From: UBA10649 sp965278945
GTDB taxonomy: Bacteria > Actinomycetota > Actinomycetes > S36-B12
Assembly (NCBI GenBank): GCA_965278945.1
Contig: OZ257128.1
Location: 2,046,001-2,110,000, forward strand
Reading direction: 5' to 3'
Length of the DNA: 64,000 bases
The notes below the pieces were generated by a model. That model ran no database searches. It was not told the DNA's origin and saw only the letters and a program-made list of their open reading frames with translations. The translations under genes and the position numbers were made by a program. Below, piece after piece: positions 45,566 through 54,997 of this stretch; position 1 is the stretch's first letter; the number at the start of each line of letters is the position of its first letter.

Positions 45566-46345
45566 TTGCACTACATCGGCATCGACCTCGCGTGGGGATC
45601 GCAGGCCCGAACCGGGCTGGCGATCCTTAATCAGGCCGGTCGCCTGATCGCGTCCACCTCAGTGCGGACCGACGACGAGATCGCTGGTTTCCTCGACGAG
45701 ATCTCTCGACAGCCGGGCATCGTGGTCGCCATCGACGCGCCGCTGATCGTCCCGAACGAGACCGGGCAGCGGCCATGCGAGCGCCAGGTCAACCAGAGCT
45801 TCCAGCGGTTCCATGCCGGTGCGTACCCCGCGAACCGCGGCATGGCAGCGTTCAATCCCCAGCCGCGCGGTGCCCGATTGGCCGAGCGCTTCGGCTGGGA
45901 CATTGATCCTCGCACCAAGCCAAGGCCCGACAACGCCGTTGCGATCGAGGTCTATCCGCACCCGGCGATGGTGTCGCTGTTCGGCCTGTCGCGTGTGCTG
46001 AAGTACAAGCGCGGACGGGGGCGGACGGTCGCGGATCGACGATCCGAACTCGGTCTGGTCATGACCGGCATCGAGAAGTGCTGCGGATCGCTGCTCCGCC
46101 TCGACGACTCATCGCGATGGACACTGCTGCGTGCGCAGGTCGACGGGGCAGCACGCCCTGTCCACCTGAACACTGTCGAGGACGAGATCGACGCTGTCCT
46201 GTGCGCGTACCTCGCCTGGATGTGGGCGAACAGCCCGGACCAGCTCATGGTTCACGGCGACGCGCTCGCCGGATTCATCGTCACGCCCTACCCACCACGG
46301 CACAATGAGACCTCTGCGCAGGACGAACGAACGGGGGCATCGTGA
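45566..46345 (+). CDS. DUF429-family protein (RNase H-like fold)
   Basis: 259 aa. IGIDLAWG near the N terminus, VAIDAPLIVPN and the C-terminal EDEIDAVLCAYLAW have the spaced acidic residues of the DUF429 family, which has an RNase H-like (actin-like ATPase-related) fold. Biochemical role unknown. TTG start 3 bp after the AKR stop; the stop overlaps the next GTG (GTGA), so it is in the same operon as the glycosyltransferase. Confidence 0.85.
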   Translation: MHYIGIDLAWGSQARTGLAILNQAGRLIASTSVRTDDEIAGFLDEISRQPGIVVAIDAPLIVPNETGQRPCERQVNQSFQRFHAGAYPANRGMAAFNPQPRGARLAERFGWDIDPRTKPRPDNAVAIEVYPHPAMVSLFGLSRVLKYKRGRGRTVADRRSELGLVMTGIEKCCGSLLRLDDSSRWTLLRAQVDGAARPVHLNTVEDEIDAVLCAYLAWMWANSPDQLMVHGDALAGFIVTPYPPRHNETSAQDERTGAS

Positions 46346-47832
46346 CGGAGGAGTCCCCCACCCAGCACTCCGCCCATCGGTTCGTCGAGGTCCCCCCGAT
46401 TCCGCTGCGCAGTTCTGATCCGAGCGTCATGTACGGCCGGCTCGTCGTTGCCGTCGTCGTCGCCGTGGTCGTGGCGGTCGGCGCGTTCGCTGCCGCGGTC
46501 GGCCAGTTCTATGCGGGAACTCAGGTTGCCGAACCTCCGAAGGAGGTGACGATCGGACCGTGGACGACCCTGGTGTCCGCGGAAATGCCACCGGCGAACC
46601 TGGTTCTCACCGCGATCCTGGGCATGCTGGGCGTTGCTGCCGCGGCAGTGACCTTCGAGGCCATTGCCGCGCTCATGTCGATCAACCCTCGGCGACGCCT
46701 GCTTGGCTCCTACCGACCCAAGCCCGTGAATCCGGTCGAGCCGGGCACCGTTCGCGTCACCGCGCTGGTTCCCGCGCACAACGAGGAGACGTCCCTGCCA
46801 GTGACCCTCACCGCGTTGCTGCAGCAGACTCGACCGCCCGACCGGGTGATCGTCGTCGCCGACAACTGCACGGACCGAACCGTGGAGATCGCGCGCGAGA
46901 TGGGATTCGAGGCGATCGAGAGCGTCGACAACGTCCACAAGAAGGGGGGCGCACTCAACCAGGCGCTGGCGCAGATCCTGCCCGACAGCGACGCGCGCGA
47001 CGTGATCCTCGTGATGGACGCGGATACAGCCCTCGCGCCGCGGTTCATCGAGGTTGGCGCGGCCCGCCTCGACGAAGACCCGGAACTCACCGCGGTCGGC
47101 GGGGTGTTCTATGGCGAGGACGGCCATGGGCTGATCGGCCAGTTCCAGCGCAACGAGTACGCGCGGTACTCCCTGCAGATCCGGTCACGACACGGACGAG
47201 TTTTCGTGCTGACCGGCACCGCCACGATGTTCCGCGCCGAGGCACTGCTCGACGTGGCTGCAGCACGCGGAGTCTTCATCCCCGGTGAGACGGGACGCGT
47301 GTATGACACCGCTGCACTGACCGAGGACAACGAGCTCACCCTCGCACTCAAGTCACTCGGTGCGACCATGACGTCACCGATCGAGTGCATGGTCACGACG
47401 GAGATCATGCCGACGTGGCGCAACCTGTGGGTCCAGCGTCAGCGCTGGCAGCGCGGGGCGCTCGAGAATCTCAGCGCCTACGGCATCACGCGCGCGACGA
47501 TCCGCTACTGGGGCCAGCAGGTCGGCATCGGGTACGGCACGGTCGCGCTCAACCTTGCACTCCTGCTTATGCTCATCACCCTCCTGGCCGTCGACCAGTG
47601 GATCTGGTTCCCGTTCTGGCTGATAATCGGCGCGATCTTCGTGACAGAGCGCGTCATCACTGCGTGGCGCGGCGGGTGGAAGGCGCGGGGGCTGGCCGTG
47701 CTTTTGTTCCCAGAGCTCGCGTACGACGTGTTCTTGCAGGTCGTGTTCGTCAAGTGCCTCATCGACATCACACTCGCCAAGCGCACGACCTGGGGTCACG
47801 TGCAGCACCCGACCACGCCGGTGGGCACCTAG
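46342..47832 (+). CDS. Membrane processive glycosyltransferase (GT2)
   Basis: 496 aa. Helices near 32-55 and 80-105, then a GT2 domain with ALVPAHNEETSL, ADNCTDR, DADT (metal), TEDNELT and QRQRWQRG (QxxRW), and helices near 405-425, 430-450 and C-terminal. The order fits cellulose, hyaluronan or poly-N-acetylglucosamine synthases (BcsA/PgaC class). No PilZ domain is visible. It is coupled by one base to a GGDEF protein, suggesting c-di-GMP control of an exopolysaccharide. Confidence 0.92.
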   Translation: MTEESPTQHSAHRFVEVPPIPLRSSDPSVMYGRLVVAVVVAVVVAVGAFAAAVGQFYAGTQVAEPPKEVTIGPWTTLVSAEMPPANLVLTAILGMLGVAAAAVTFEAIAALMSINPRRRLLGSYRPKPVNPVEPGTVRVTALVPAHNEETSLPVTLTALLQQTRPPDRVIVVADNCTDRTVEIAREMGFEAIESVDNVHKKGGALNQALAQILPDSDARDVILVMDADTALAPRFIEVGAARLDEDPELTAVGGVFYGEDGHGLIGQFQRNEYARYSLQIRSRHGRVFVLTGTATMFRAEALLDVAAARGVFIPGETGRVYDTAALTEDNELTLALKSLGATMTSPIECMVTTEIMPTWRNLWVQRQRWQRGALENLSAYGITRATIRYWGQQVGIGYGTVALNLALLLMLITLLAVDQWIWFPFWLIIGAIFVTERVITAWRGGWKARGLAVLLFPELAYDVFLQVVFVKCLIDITLAKRTTWGHVQHPTTPVGT

Positions 47833-49067
47833 TGCACGCGCCCGCGGGAATACTGCTGCCACAGTCAGTTCTCACGTCCTCGTGGTTCATCCTCATGGCC
47901 ACCGTGGTCGCCTTCAACACGATCATCTACATCGGTCTCACGCTGTCGAAGCTCATCCCCATGCCCCGCCAGTTCCACCCCGACCGAGTTCGCCGCCTGT
48001 TGCGGCGCCTCGGCTTCGATCCCGACAAGGACGCCACGATGGACGACATCCCACGGCCCGAAGCCCCTGAGACGGACGACCCGTACGAGAACATCCGGCG
48101 GGAGATCGCGCGCCGCGACATACCGCAGGCCTTCGGGCTCGTCGGCGGTCTCGTCATCGCGCTGTCCGTCGCCGCGATAGCGGCGTTCCACAGCAGTGGC
48201 ATCACATTCCAGCTGGTCGAGATCGGCGTGGGCGTCATCTTCCTGCTCGTCGCTCAGGTACTCGGCCGTACGCACACCAAGGCGCGGGCCGTGATGTGGA
48301 CGTGGGCCCTTGGTTGCGTCGTCATCGTCGCGATGCTTGCCGCCGAGGCCATTCGGGTGAACGAGCAGCTTCCCCTCGCGTACAGCCTGATCGTGATGAC
48401 GGCATTCCCGCCGATTGCGCTCGCCTGGCGGCCGAGCATCGTCGCGGGCCTGCTCATGCTCGTGATCGTGTGCGTGACCGTCATCATCGTCGACGGCACC
48501 GAGAGCGGCCGCCTCCTCGCCGCCGCGGTCTCCGCGCTCCTCGTCGGTGCCATCCTGCTGCGACTGCGGCTCAAGGCGATCGATGCGCTCGCCGACGAGC
48601 AGGCCCGATCTGCGGCTCTCGTGTCCACTGACGTCCTCACCGGAGTCCTCTCGCGTCACGGTCTGCTGACACTGATGACCGGCTTGGCCGGAACGGCGGA
48701 GCGCCTGGGCGAGAGCGTCTGCGTCATGTACTTCGACGTGCAGCATCTCGCCAAGGCGAACGAACAGTACGGGAGCATCTACGGCGATGACGTGCTGCGC
48801 GCGGTTGCCGATGCGATCAAGGAGCACGTGCGCCTTGGCGACCTCGTCGCGCGGTGGGGCGGCGATGAGTTCCTCGTCGCCGGGCTCGGGGGCAAGCCCA
48901 ACGGAGAGCAGCTAGCGCTGCGTATCCAAGAAGCGGTCCGTGTCAGCGGCGTCAACCTCGGCAAGTGGCCGACGCAAGTACGCATCGGTGTTGCCGCCGG
49001 GGATCCGCGCACGACGACTTTCGACCAGATTGTCGCCGAAGCGACTGCTGAACTCACCCGTGCGTAG
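47832..49067 (+). CDS. Membrane GGDEF diguanylate cyclase coupled to glycosyltransferase
   Basis: 411 aa. About seven helices: one near 18-35 and six from about 105-250, with an ALAWRPSIVAG element shared with the proteins at 33504 and 34651. The GGDEF domain (about 255-405) has STDVLTGVLSRHG, YFDVQHLAKANEQYGSIYGDD and an intact ARWGGDEF, with RxxD (RLGD) five residues earlier. It is probably an active cyclase subject to product inhibition. GTG start in the stop of the glycosyltransferase (TAGTG). Confidence 0.9.
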   Translation: MHAPAGILLPQSVLTSSWFILMATVVAFNTIIYIGLTLSKLIPMPRQFHPDRVRRLLRRLGFDPDKDATMDDIPRPEAPETDDPYENIRREIARRDIPQAFGLVGGLVIALSVAAIAAFHSSGITFQLVEIGVGVIFLLVAQVLGRTHTKARAVMWTWALGCVVIVAMLAAEAIRVNEQLPLAYSLIVMTAFPPIALAWRPSIVAGLLMLVIVCVTVIIVDGTESGRLLAAAVSALLVGAILLRLRLKAIDALADEQARSAALVSTDVLTGVLSRHGLLTLMTGLAGTAERLGESVCVMYFDVQHLAKANEQYGSIYGDDVLRAVADAIKEHVRLGDLVARWGGDEFLVAGLGGKPNGEQLALRIQEAVRVSGVNLGKWPTQVRIGVAAGDPRTTTFDQIVAEATAELTRA

Positions 49068-49070
49068 GAG

Positions 49071-50039
49071 TTACGGCCACTCCGCCAGCCACAACGTGAT
49101 CGCCGGGACGACGTTGTCGGGCGGCAGGATGATGTTGTGCTGCTGGCCGGTCAGCAACGTGACCTGGACGTCGACGCCGTTCGCGATCAGTGCGTCCGCA
49201 AGGCCCTGAGACTGGGCGACCGGCACCTGAGTGTCCGCATCACCGTGAATGAGAAGCGCACGAAGTCCGTCAGGCACAGCCGTGCCCGATCGCGCCCACT
49301 CGAGCGGACTGCCCTGGATACGCGTCTCCGCGGTGTCGTTGCCCTCAAAGAGGTCCGACAATCCGCCGATCGCCGAAGTGGTGTCGTAGACGCCGGCCAT
49401 GCCGATGAGTCCGTCGATCTTCACTGGCGGCGCAGCGCAGTCACCGCCGAACCTGTCACCGGACAGGGCTGCGAGCGCCGCGAGATGCCCGCCGGCCGAG
49501 TGGCCGGCAACGATCACTCGGGTGGGCGGATAGCCCAGTGCCGTCGCCTGCAAGGCCGACCAGCGCACCGCGCACGCGACATCGTCGGCAGGCTGCGGGA
49601 AGCGGGCGCCTGCCCAGGTCGTGCTGTACGTGATGAGCGAGGTCGTGCTGCCAGCCTTCGTGAGTGCCTGCGCGAGAGGGACAAGGTCGGTCGGGTCCGC
49701 GGTTGACCAGCCCCCGCCCGGGACTATGACGACCAGCGTCGCGGGTTCTTGAGTAGCAGGAACGCGAATGGTCGCCGCCAGCTCCCCGCGATAGAAGTCC
49801 GAGAGCACGCCGTCGGTCATGACCCGCGTGGAGGCCACCGACGCGTACTCGGACGGCACAGCCGACGGCGTGGGGGCCGGTGGCGCAGGAACCGAGGCCG
49901 ACGGCAATGCGAGCAGGCTCGATGTCGTCGGCGTGGATGCTGCGGACGGCCCGCTGCATGCCGCGATCAGCAAGCAGACACCCGCGACCGAAACCCAGGC
50001 CATGCTCGCGCGCAGGGAGCGGGGAAGCGGGCGTGGCAC
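49071..50039 (-). CDS. Secreted lipoprotein esterase/alpha-beta hydrolase
   Basis: 322 aa from the GTG at 50039, giving a lipoprotein signal (lipobox LIAACSG) about 30 residues in. The hydrolase domain (about 70-320) has PGGGW (oxyanion), GHSAGG nucleophile elbow, HGDADTQVP acid and GQQHNI His, as in BD-FAE and HSL-type esterases. The in-frame frame up to 50228 overlaps the divergent gene and is rejected; the ATG at 50003 would remove the positive residues of the signal. Confidence 0.88.
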   Translation of the reverse strand: MPRPLPRSLRASMAWVSVAGVCLLIAACSGPSAASTPTTSSLLALPSASVPAPPAPTPSAVPSEYASVASTRVMTDGVLSDFYRGELAATIRVPATQEPATLVVIVPGGGWSTADPTDLVPLAQALTKAGSTTSLITYSTTWAGARFPQPADDVACAVRWSALQATALGYPPTRVIVAGHSAGGHLAALAALSGDRFGGDCAAPPVKIDGLIGMAGVYDTTSAIGGLSDLFEGNDTAETRIQGSPLEWARSGTAVPDGLRALLIHGDADTQVPVAQSQGLADALIANGVDVQVTLLTGQQHNIILPPDNVVPAITLWLAEWP

Positions 50040-50097
50040 AAAACCATGTTCGCACGCCGACCGCGCACAACCGGGGAATGGACTACCTTCGGGAAGC

Positions 50098-51045
50098 ATG
50101 AGTGGCAATGCAACGGCGATTGCCATCTTCGAGGTCGACGACGCCGACCGCGATCGCGTGCTGACGTGGCAGTCCGAACTCGACACCGCGGCGGCAAAGC
50201 GGCACGGATTCGTGCGGTCCCACTTCACCCGCGGATTCGACGACTACGACGACTGGGCCGCGGCCGTCACGTTCACGTCGGAGTCGCACCTGCGGCACTG
50301 GCTGGACTCTTCGGAGCGCGCGGAGTTGCTCGCCCAAGGGCACGCCTTCGGTGCTCGCACTCGCGACACGATCATCCTGCTGCCCGGCGAGAGACCGCCA
50401 GCGGGCGTCGGGGTCTTCCTGCACAGCGTCTCCCCCGAGGACCACGTCGGATTCCTTCAGATCGAGGCATCACTCAATCGAGAGGCCCGGTCGTTCCCGG
50501 GCTACCTCGGCGGGCTCGTTCTCGCACCCTCGGATCCGAGCGGCACGTGGATCTCGGTCGTCCGATTCGACGACGAGGCGAATCTCAACTCATGGCTGAC
50601 ATCACCCGAGCGGGCCGCGCAACTTCGTATCCTGCGCAAGTTCCTCGTGCAGGACTTCGAGCAGATCACCCGTCGGACGCCGTTCGGATCGATCATCCGC
50701 GTGGTCGACGGTCAGACGCGCCAGACACCGAACTGGAAGACCGCGATGGTGGTCCTTCTCGTGCTCTACCCGACGGTGATGCTGCTGACGCGATTCCTCG
50801 GCCCGGTCCTGAACGACTGGAATGTCGCTCCCGGAATGGGCTTGTGGATCAGCAACATCGCCAGCGTGATCCTGCTGACTTTCCTCTTCATGCCGATGGC
50901 CACCCGGATCTTCCGCTTGTGGCTCGATCCCATCGACGGCGCACCACTCAAGGTGACCCTGATCGGCGCGGGCATCATCCTCGCGCTGTACGCCGTCGAG
51001 CTACTCGTGTTCCAGATCACGTTCCTGCAGTACTGGCACTACTAG
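50098..51045 (+). CDS. Double ABM-domain protein with C-terminal membrane helices
   Basis: 315 aa. Two ABM-type (antibiotic biosynthesis monooxygenase, ferredoxin-like dimeric barrel) domains, about 5-95 and 105-200, followed by three helices (about 215-240, 250-272 and 285-308). This layout occurs in COG3224-type proteins. Whether it has monooxygenase activity or senses a ligand is unknown. ATG with GGGAAG upstream. Confidence 0.85.
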   Translation: MSGNATAIAIFEVDDADRDRVLTWQSELDTAAAKRHGFVRSHFTRGFDDYDDWAAAVTFTSESHLRHWLDSSERAELLAQGHAFGARTRDTIILLPGERPPAGVGVFLHSVSPEDHVGFLQIEASLNREARSFPGYLGGLVLAPSDPSGTWISVVRFDDEANLNSWLTSPERAAQLRILRKFLVQDFEQITRRTPFGSIIRVVDGQTRQTPNWKTAMVVLLVLYPTVMLLTRFLGPVLNDWNVAPGMGLWISNIASVILLTFLFMPMATRIFRLWLDPIDGAPLKVTLIGAGIILALYAVELLVFQITFLQYWHY

Positions 51046-51782
51046 TCAGCGATCGACCACGCGATGTTCAGCGTCACGCTCACCTGAGTCGTGCCCGCCT
51101 CGACCGGGGTGGGGACCTTCTCCGCGCTGGCGGCCGAGTCCGACATCGCCATCGGAACGGGACCGTTCGAATTGGTGGACTCCGACACCGATGCCACCGA
51201 TCCGAGAGTGAAGCCCAGCAGCTCTGCGTACTGCTCGGCCTGCGCCGTCGCGATGTCGACAGCCTGGGCGCGCGCCTTGTTGGCCGCCGCGGTCGGGTCG
51301 GTCACGAACGTGCTGAGCGAGTCGATACGTGCGGCGTTGCCGCCGGCAGCGACGACGGCATCAAGGGTCGATCCTGCGGTCGCGAGGTCGCGCAGGGTGA
51401 CGGTGATCGTCTGCGAGGCCTGATAGCCGGTCAGCGTCTGACCGCCATCGTTCGAGTACGTGTAGGTCGGGCCGACGTTGATCGACTGCGTGGCGATATC
51501 GGCCTCGTCGACTCCGGCCGCCTTGAGCGCGTCGATGACCTCCGTCGTCGCTACGGCGGCGGACTCCTGGGCCGTCTTCGCGGAGGTCGGGTCGGTGGTC
51601 ATGACACTCAGGGAGGCCCGGGCAGCGTCCGGGACCGCATCGGCCATGCCGGTCGCTGACACGCTCACCGTGCGCGGGGGCTCGGCCGTCGTCGACACGT
51701 TCGTGCTAGGCGAGCACGCCGTAACGAGCAGGGCGGCGGATGCGGCGATGAGGGCGAGGGTGGCTACACGGCGTCGGGTCAT
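51042..51782 (-). CDS. SIMPL-domain (DUF541) lipoprotein
   Basis: 246 aa. Lipoprotein signal (lipobox LLVTACSP), then a SIMPL domain: RTVSVSATGMADAVPDAARASLSV, KAAGVDEADIATQSINVGP and GYQASQTITVTLRDL. SIMPL proteins form envelope oligomers and are linked to oxidative-stress protection. It overlaps the convergent ABM gene by 4 bp. Confidence 0.9.
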   Translation of the reverse strand: MTRRRVATLALIAASAALLVTACSPSTNVSTTAEPPRTVSVSATGMADAVPDAARASLSVMTTDPTSAKTAQESAAVATTEVIDALKAAGVDEADIATQSINVGPTYTYSNDGGQTLTGYQASQTITVTLRDLATAGSTLDAVVAAGGNAARIDSLSTFVTDPTAAANKARAQAVDIATAQAEQYAELLGFTLGSVASVSESTNSNGPVPMAMSDSAASAEKVPTPVEAGTTQVSVTLNIAWSIAD

Positions 51783-51796
51783 GGCTCCATAGTGCG

Positions 51797-52234
51797 CTAC
51801 GAGTCCGCCGGCTGCCTATCAGGAGTGGGTCGAGTCCGGTTCAGCCACCACAAGCCGACGAAGGGCAGCACCAGCGGGATCAGCAGGTAGCCGATGCCGA
51901 AGCGCGACCACACCGATGCGGACGGGAACTCGTCGGGGAACAGCAGGCTTGCGGCACCCACCGCGAGCACGCCGACGAGCTCGATCGAGATGGCAATCGT
52001 CGCGACTCGTCGCGACGTGCGATCTCCCCGCGCCAGCGCGATCGTCGCGACGATGTAGACGACGGCCGCGAACGCCGACAGCAGGTACGCCACGGGCGCC
52101 TGGTCGAACTTGGTGGCAATCTGCAGGCCCGAACGTGCGGTAGCGGCCACCGCGAAGATCGCGTAGATGACGACGAGTACTCGACCGAAGCCGCGGTTGG
52201 TGGCGCGAGCCTGAGTGGTTGCTGTCTCAGCCAC
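51797..52234 (-). CDS. Actinobacterial four-helix membrane protein
   Basis: 145 aa, about four helices. Words such as VVIYAIFAVAATARSG, APVAYLLSAFAAVVYIVATIALARG and LVGVLAVG occur in an actinobacterial family of unknown role. GTG at 52234 overlaps the end of the upstream gene by 8 bp (GTGGCTGA); frame extensions from 52306 overlap that gene. The two membrane genes form a unit. Confidence 0.8.
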   Translation of the reverse strand: MAETATTQARATNRGFGRVLVVIYAIFAVAATARSGLQIATKFDQAPVAYLLSAFAAVVYIVATIALARGDRTSRRVATIAISIELVGVLAVGAASLLFPDEFPSASVWSRFGIGYLLIPLVLPFVGLWWLNRTRPTPDRQPADS

Positions 52235-52592
52235 TGGTGCCCAGCCAGACCTGCTGCACGCGCAGGATGAGGAACGGCACGACGAGGAAGACCACTGCGA
52301 GCACACCGGATGCCGCGCGCGACTTCTCGTCCTTCATCCACCACACGGCGCCAGGCACGATCGCGATGCAGCCCAGGAGGTAGCCGACGAACTCGGCGCG
52401 CGCGAAGTCGCGTTCGGAGCCGACCATCTGGACGATGCCGCCGACGGCGAACACGACGAGGGCAAGCTCGAGCAGGGCGGCAGCGCCGACCAGCGGGGCA
52501 TGCGGAGGTCGATTGACGATCACGAGCACGACCGACCACAGGGCGAGCGCGAGCGACAAGACGATGATGCCTGTCGCGAAGGGGCCGGTCAC
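52227..52592 (-). CDS. Actinobacterial four-helix membrane protein
   Basis: 121 aa, about four helices (6-27, 35-57, 67-85 and 92-113). Partner of the downstream gene with an 8-bp overlap; the pair looks conserved as a unit in actinobacteria, but no function is known to me. Starts 41 bp from the stop of the DsbA-like gene. Confidence 0.8.
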   Translation of the reverse strand: MTGPFATGIIVLSLALALWSVVLVIVNRPPHAPLVGAAALLELALVVFAVGGIVQMVGSERDFARAEFVGYLLGCIAIVPGAVWWMKDEKSRAASGVLAVVFLVVPFLILRVQQVWLGTSG

Positions 52593-52633
52593 GGCGCGAT
52601 TCTCGCACCCCGTCCCCAGGCGGTGTTAGCGGC

Positions 52634-53254
52634 TCAGGACGTGACGAGCCCGTCACGCTCGCGCTTGAGCTCGGCGAAGCTGGGCACGCTCTGCATCAGG
52701 CGCAATCCGTCATACAGCCGCAGCGCGTCAGCACCTCGCGGAATCGAGCTGAGGACCGGGCCGAAGTAGGCCCTCTCACCGAGCGCAACGACCGGAGTGC
52801 CGGACTTCTGCCCAACCGCGGCCTGCCCCGCGTTGTGCTCCACGCGCACCTGAGCGTCCAGGGTCTCGTCGTCCATCACATCGGCGAGTTCGAGCGGCAG
52901 TCCCGCGTCTACCAAGGACTCCTCGACTAGCTGACGGTCGAACGCGCGCTCGTCGACGTGAATGCGGGTGCCGACTGCGGTGTAGAACCGGCCGAGCGCA
53001 TCCGAGCCGTAGTCACGGCCGATCGTCATGCACACTCGCGCGCTGAGCGGGGTCTTCGCGATGAGCTCGCGGTACTCCTCGTCGATGTCCTCGTCCTCGT
53101 TGACGATCGCCAGGCTCATCGGGTGCCACCGGATCTCGACCTCGCGCTGACTGGCAACCTCGTGGACCCAGCGGGAGGTGACCCACGCGAACGGGCATGC
53201 GGTGTCGAACCAGAAGTCGATGGTGTCGGGCAGGCCAGCGGAGGTAGTTGTCAT
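52634..53254 (-). CDS. DsbA-family protein, Rv2466c-like, with a single active-site Cys
   Basis: 206 aa thioredoxin-fold protein. Its best match by eye is M. tuberculosis Rv2466c (mycothiol-dependent nitroreductase): FWFDTACPFAWVTSRW, MSLAIVNED, AVGTRIH and YFGPVLSSIPRG. Rv2466c has CPWC; here the motif is CPFA (C20, A23), so the resolving cysteine is absent. It may act as a monothiol transferase or have lost the reductase chemistry. ATG at 53254. Confidence 0.88.
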   Translation of the reverse strand: MTTTSAGLPDTIDFWFDTACPFAWVTSRWVHEVASQREVEIRWHPMSLAIVNEDEDIDEEYRELIAKTPLSARVCMTIGRDYGSDALGRFYTAVGTRIHVDERAFDRQLVEESLVDAGLPLELADVMDDETLDAQVRVEHNAGQAAVGQKSGTPVVALGERAYFGPVLSSIPRGADALRLYDGLRLMQSVPSFAELKRERDGLVTS

Positions 53255-53353
53255 GTCAACGACTCTACGCCTCGCTTCCGGCAACCCCGCCCGCCGAGCC
53301 GCCCGCCCCATCCCCGCGAGCGGTGGGCCGGACTACGCCCCGCCCGAGAGCGG

Positions 53354-53860
53354 TCAGCCGGTCGTCTCGGCTGGGGCCTTGTTCACCTTGACGATGATGT
53401 ACATGATGATCGTGGCGTTCTTGGCCTTCGGCTTGCCGTCCCACACCGTGATCCGGGTCTTGCCCTTGGCGATGCCCTCGAAGCCACCCTTGGAGGTGGG
53501 CGTCGGCTGGCTGATGTCCACGACACCCTTGTTCTTGGCGCGCAGGACGATCTTGTTGTCGGCGTCCTCGGCGGGCAGGTCGTCGAAGTTGGCGAACTGA
53601 CCCACGACGATCTTGACCTTGTCGCCGTTCATGTCCTGGGTGATCGACACCGGCGTCCACGTGCTCGGGTCGCCACCGACCAGCGGTCCGGTCTCGGTCG
53701 GCGACGCCTCAACGCTCGGCGTGATCGGGCTCGCAACGACCGACGTCGACGGCGATGCCGAGGTGGACTCGTCGGAGCTGGAACTGCCGCAAGCGGCCAG
53801 GACGGGCGCGCTGATCAGGGCGATTGACGCCAGGGCAATGACGCTGCTTCGTGCCTTCAT
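53354..53860 (-). CDS. Secreted lipoprotein, unknown family
   Basis: 168 aa. Signal with lipobox LAACGS at about 20-25, a Ser/Thr/Pro-rich linker to about 65, then a compact beta-rich domain (ITQDMNGDKVKIVVGQF, TRITVWDG). No family recognised. GAGGC precedes the ATG at 53860 with a normal spacer. The 243 bp to the next gene (53861-54103) hold no ORF I can support; nested inverted repeats CGTGCCG/CGGCACG and GGAGGTC/GACCTCC lie near 53879-53927. Confidence 0.75.
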   Translation of the reverse strand: MKARSSVIALASIALISAPVLAACGSSSSDESTSASPSTSVVASPITPSVEASPTETGPLVGGDPSTWTPVSITQDMNGDKVKIVVGQFANFDDLPAEDADNKIVLRAKNKGVVDISQPTPTSKGGFEGIAKGKTRITVWDGKPKAKNATIIMYIIVKVNKAPAETTG

Positions 53861-54103
53861 GTCGACGCCTCGTGCTTCCCGTGCCGCCGGGGAGGTCGTC
53901 GATCCCGGATCCGGCACGGACCTCCGAGCGACCTGACACGCCGAGTTGCCTACGACGCCTACCCCGATGGTAAGCGCCGATGCTTAACTGTGGCGCATGA
54001 CGCGCGGACGTGTCGGCTCCTCACGATGTCGGTTCGGCTCGACGCGACGATCGAGAAGGCCATTCCCCGCCTGCCTGGCCCGCCGACGTAGGAGACTGGG
54101 CAC

Positions 54104-54985
54104 ATGAACATGCAGCAGCTGGCCAAGATGCTCGACGGCAAGGGATTCATCGCAGCGCTTGACCAGAGCGGCGGCAGCACCCCCAAGGCACTCGCCCTGT
54201 ATGGCCTGGACTCGTCGGCCTACGCAAACGACGCCGAGATGTACGACCTCATCCAGCAGATGCGCGCGCGGATCATCACGAGCCCGGCCTTCACCGGTGA
54301 TCGCATTCTCGCGGCGATCCTGTTCGAGATGACGATGGAGCGCGAGATCGACGGCCTCGGCACCGCCGAGTACCTGTGGACGAGGAAGGACATCGTGCCG
54401 TTCCTCAAGGTCGACAAGGGGCTCGCGGACTCCGCCGATGGCGCCCAGGTCATGAAGCCCATCCCCGATCTGGATGACCTGCTCTCACGCGCGGTCGTGC
54501 ACGGCGTCTTCGGCACCAAGATGCGCTCTGTGATTGGCCTCGCCAATCCTGTGGGCATCGACGCGGTCGTCACCCAGCAGTTCGACATCGCACGGCAGAT
54601 CATCGGCCACGGACTCGTGCCGATCATCGAGCCGGAGGTCGACATCCACAGCCCGCAGAAGGCCGAGGCGGAGACCCTGCTCAAGAACGCGTTGCGCGCC
54701 CAGCTTGATGCGATGGACGAGAAAGTGATGCTGAAGCTCACCCTGCCGAGCGAAGACGGCTTCTACTCCGATCTCGTCGCGCATCCGCGGGTGCTCCGCA
54801 TCGTTGCGCTCTCCGGTGGCTACAGCCGCGACGAGGCCGACGCGCTGCTGTCGCGAAACCCGGGCGTGGTGGCGAGCTTCTCGCGAGCACTCACCGAGGG
54901 CCTCACGGCTCAACTGTCTGACGATGAGTTCAACGCCGAACTGGATGCGTCCATTGCCAGCATCTACGAGGCGTCCGTCGGCTAA
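54104..54985 (+). CDS. fda: Class I fructose-bisphosphate aldolase
   Basis: 293 aa (beta/alpha)8 Schiff-base aldolase of the bacterial class I type. It splits fructose 1,6-bisphosphate to DHAP and glyceraldehyde 3-phosphate, and the reverse in gluconeogenesis. ALDQSGGSTPKAL at about 17-30 includes a catalytic Lys/Asp; EPEVDIHS and the Schiff-base Lys in VMLKLTLP fit the family; LSGGYSRDEA binds phosphate. No neighbour of the glycolytic pathway. Confidence 0.93.
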   Translation: MNMQQLAKMLDGKGFIAALDQSGGSTPKALALYGLDSSAYANDAEMYDLIQQMRARIITSPAFTGDRILAAILFEMTMEREIDGLGTAEYLWTRKDIVPFLKVDKGLADSADGAQVMKPIPDLDDLLSRAVVHGVFGTKMRSVIGLANPVGIDAVVTQQFDIARQIIGHGLVPIIEPEVDIHSPQKAEAETLLKNALRAQLDAMDEKVMLKLTLPSEDGFYSDLVAHPRVLRIVALSGGYSRDEADALLSRNPGVVASFSRALTEGLTAQLSDDEFNAELDASIASIYEASVG

Positions 54986-54997
54986 CGTCACTCCGTG

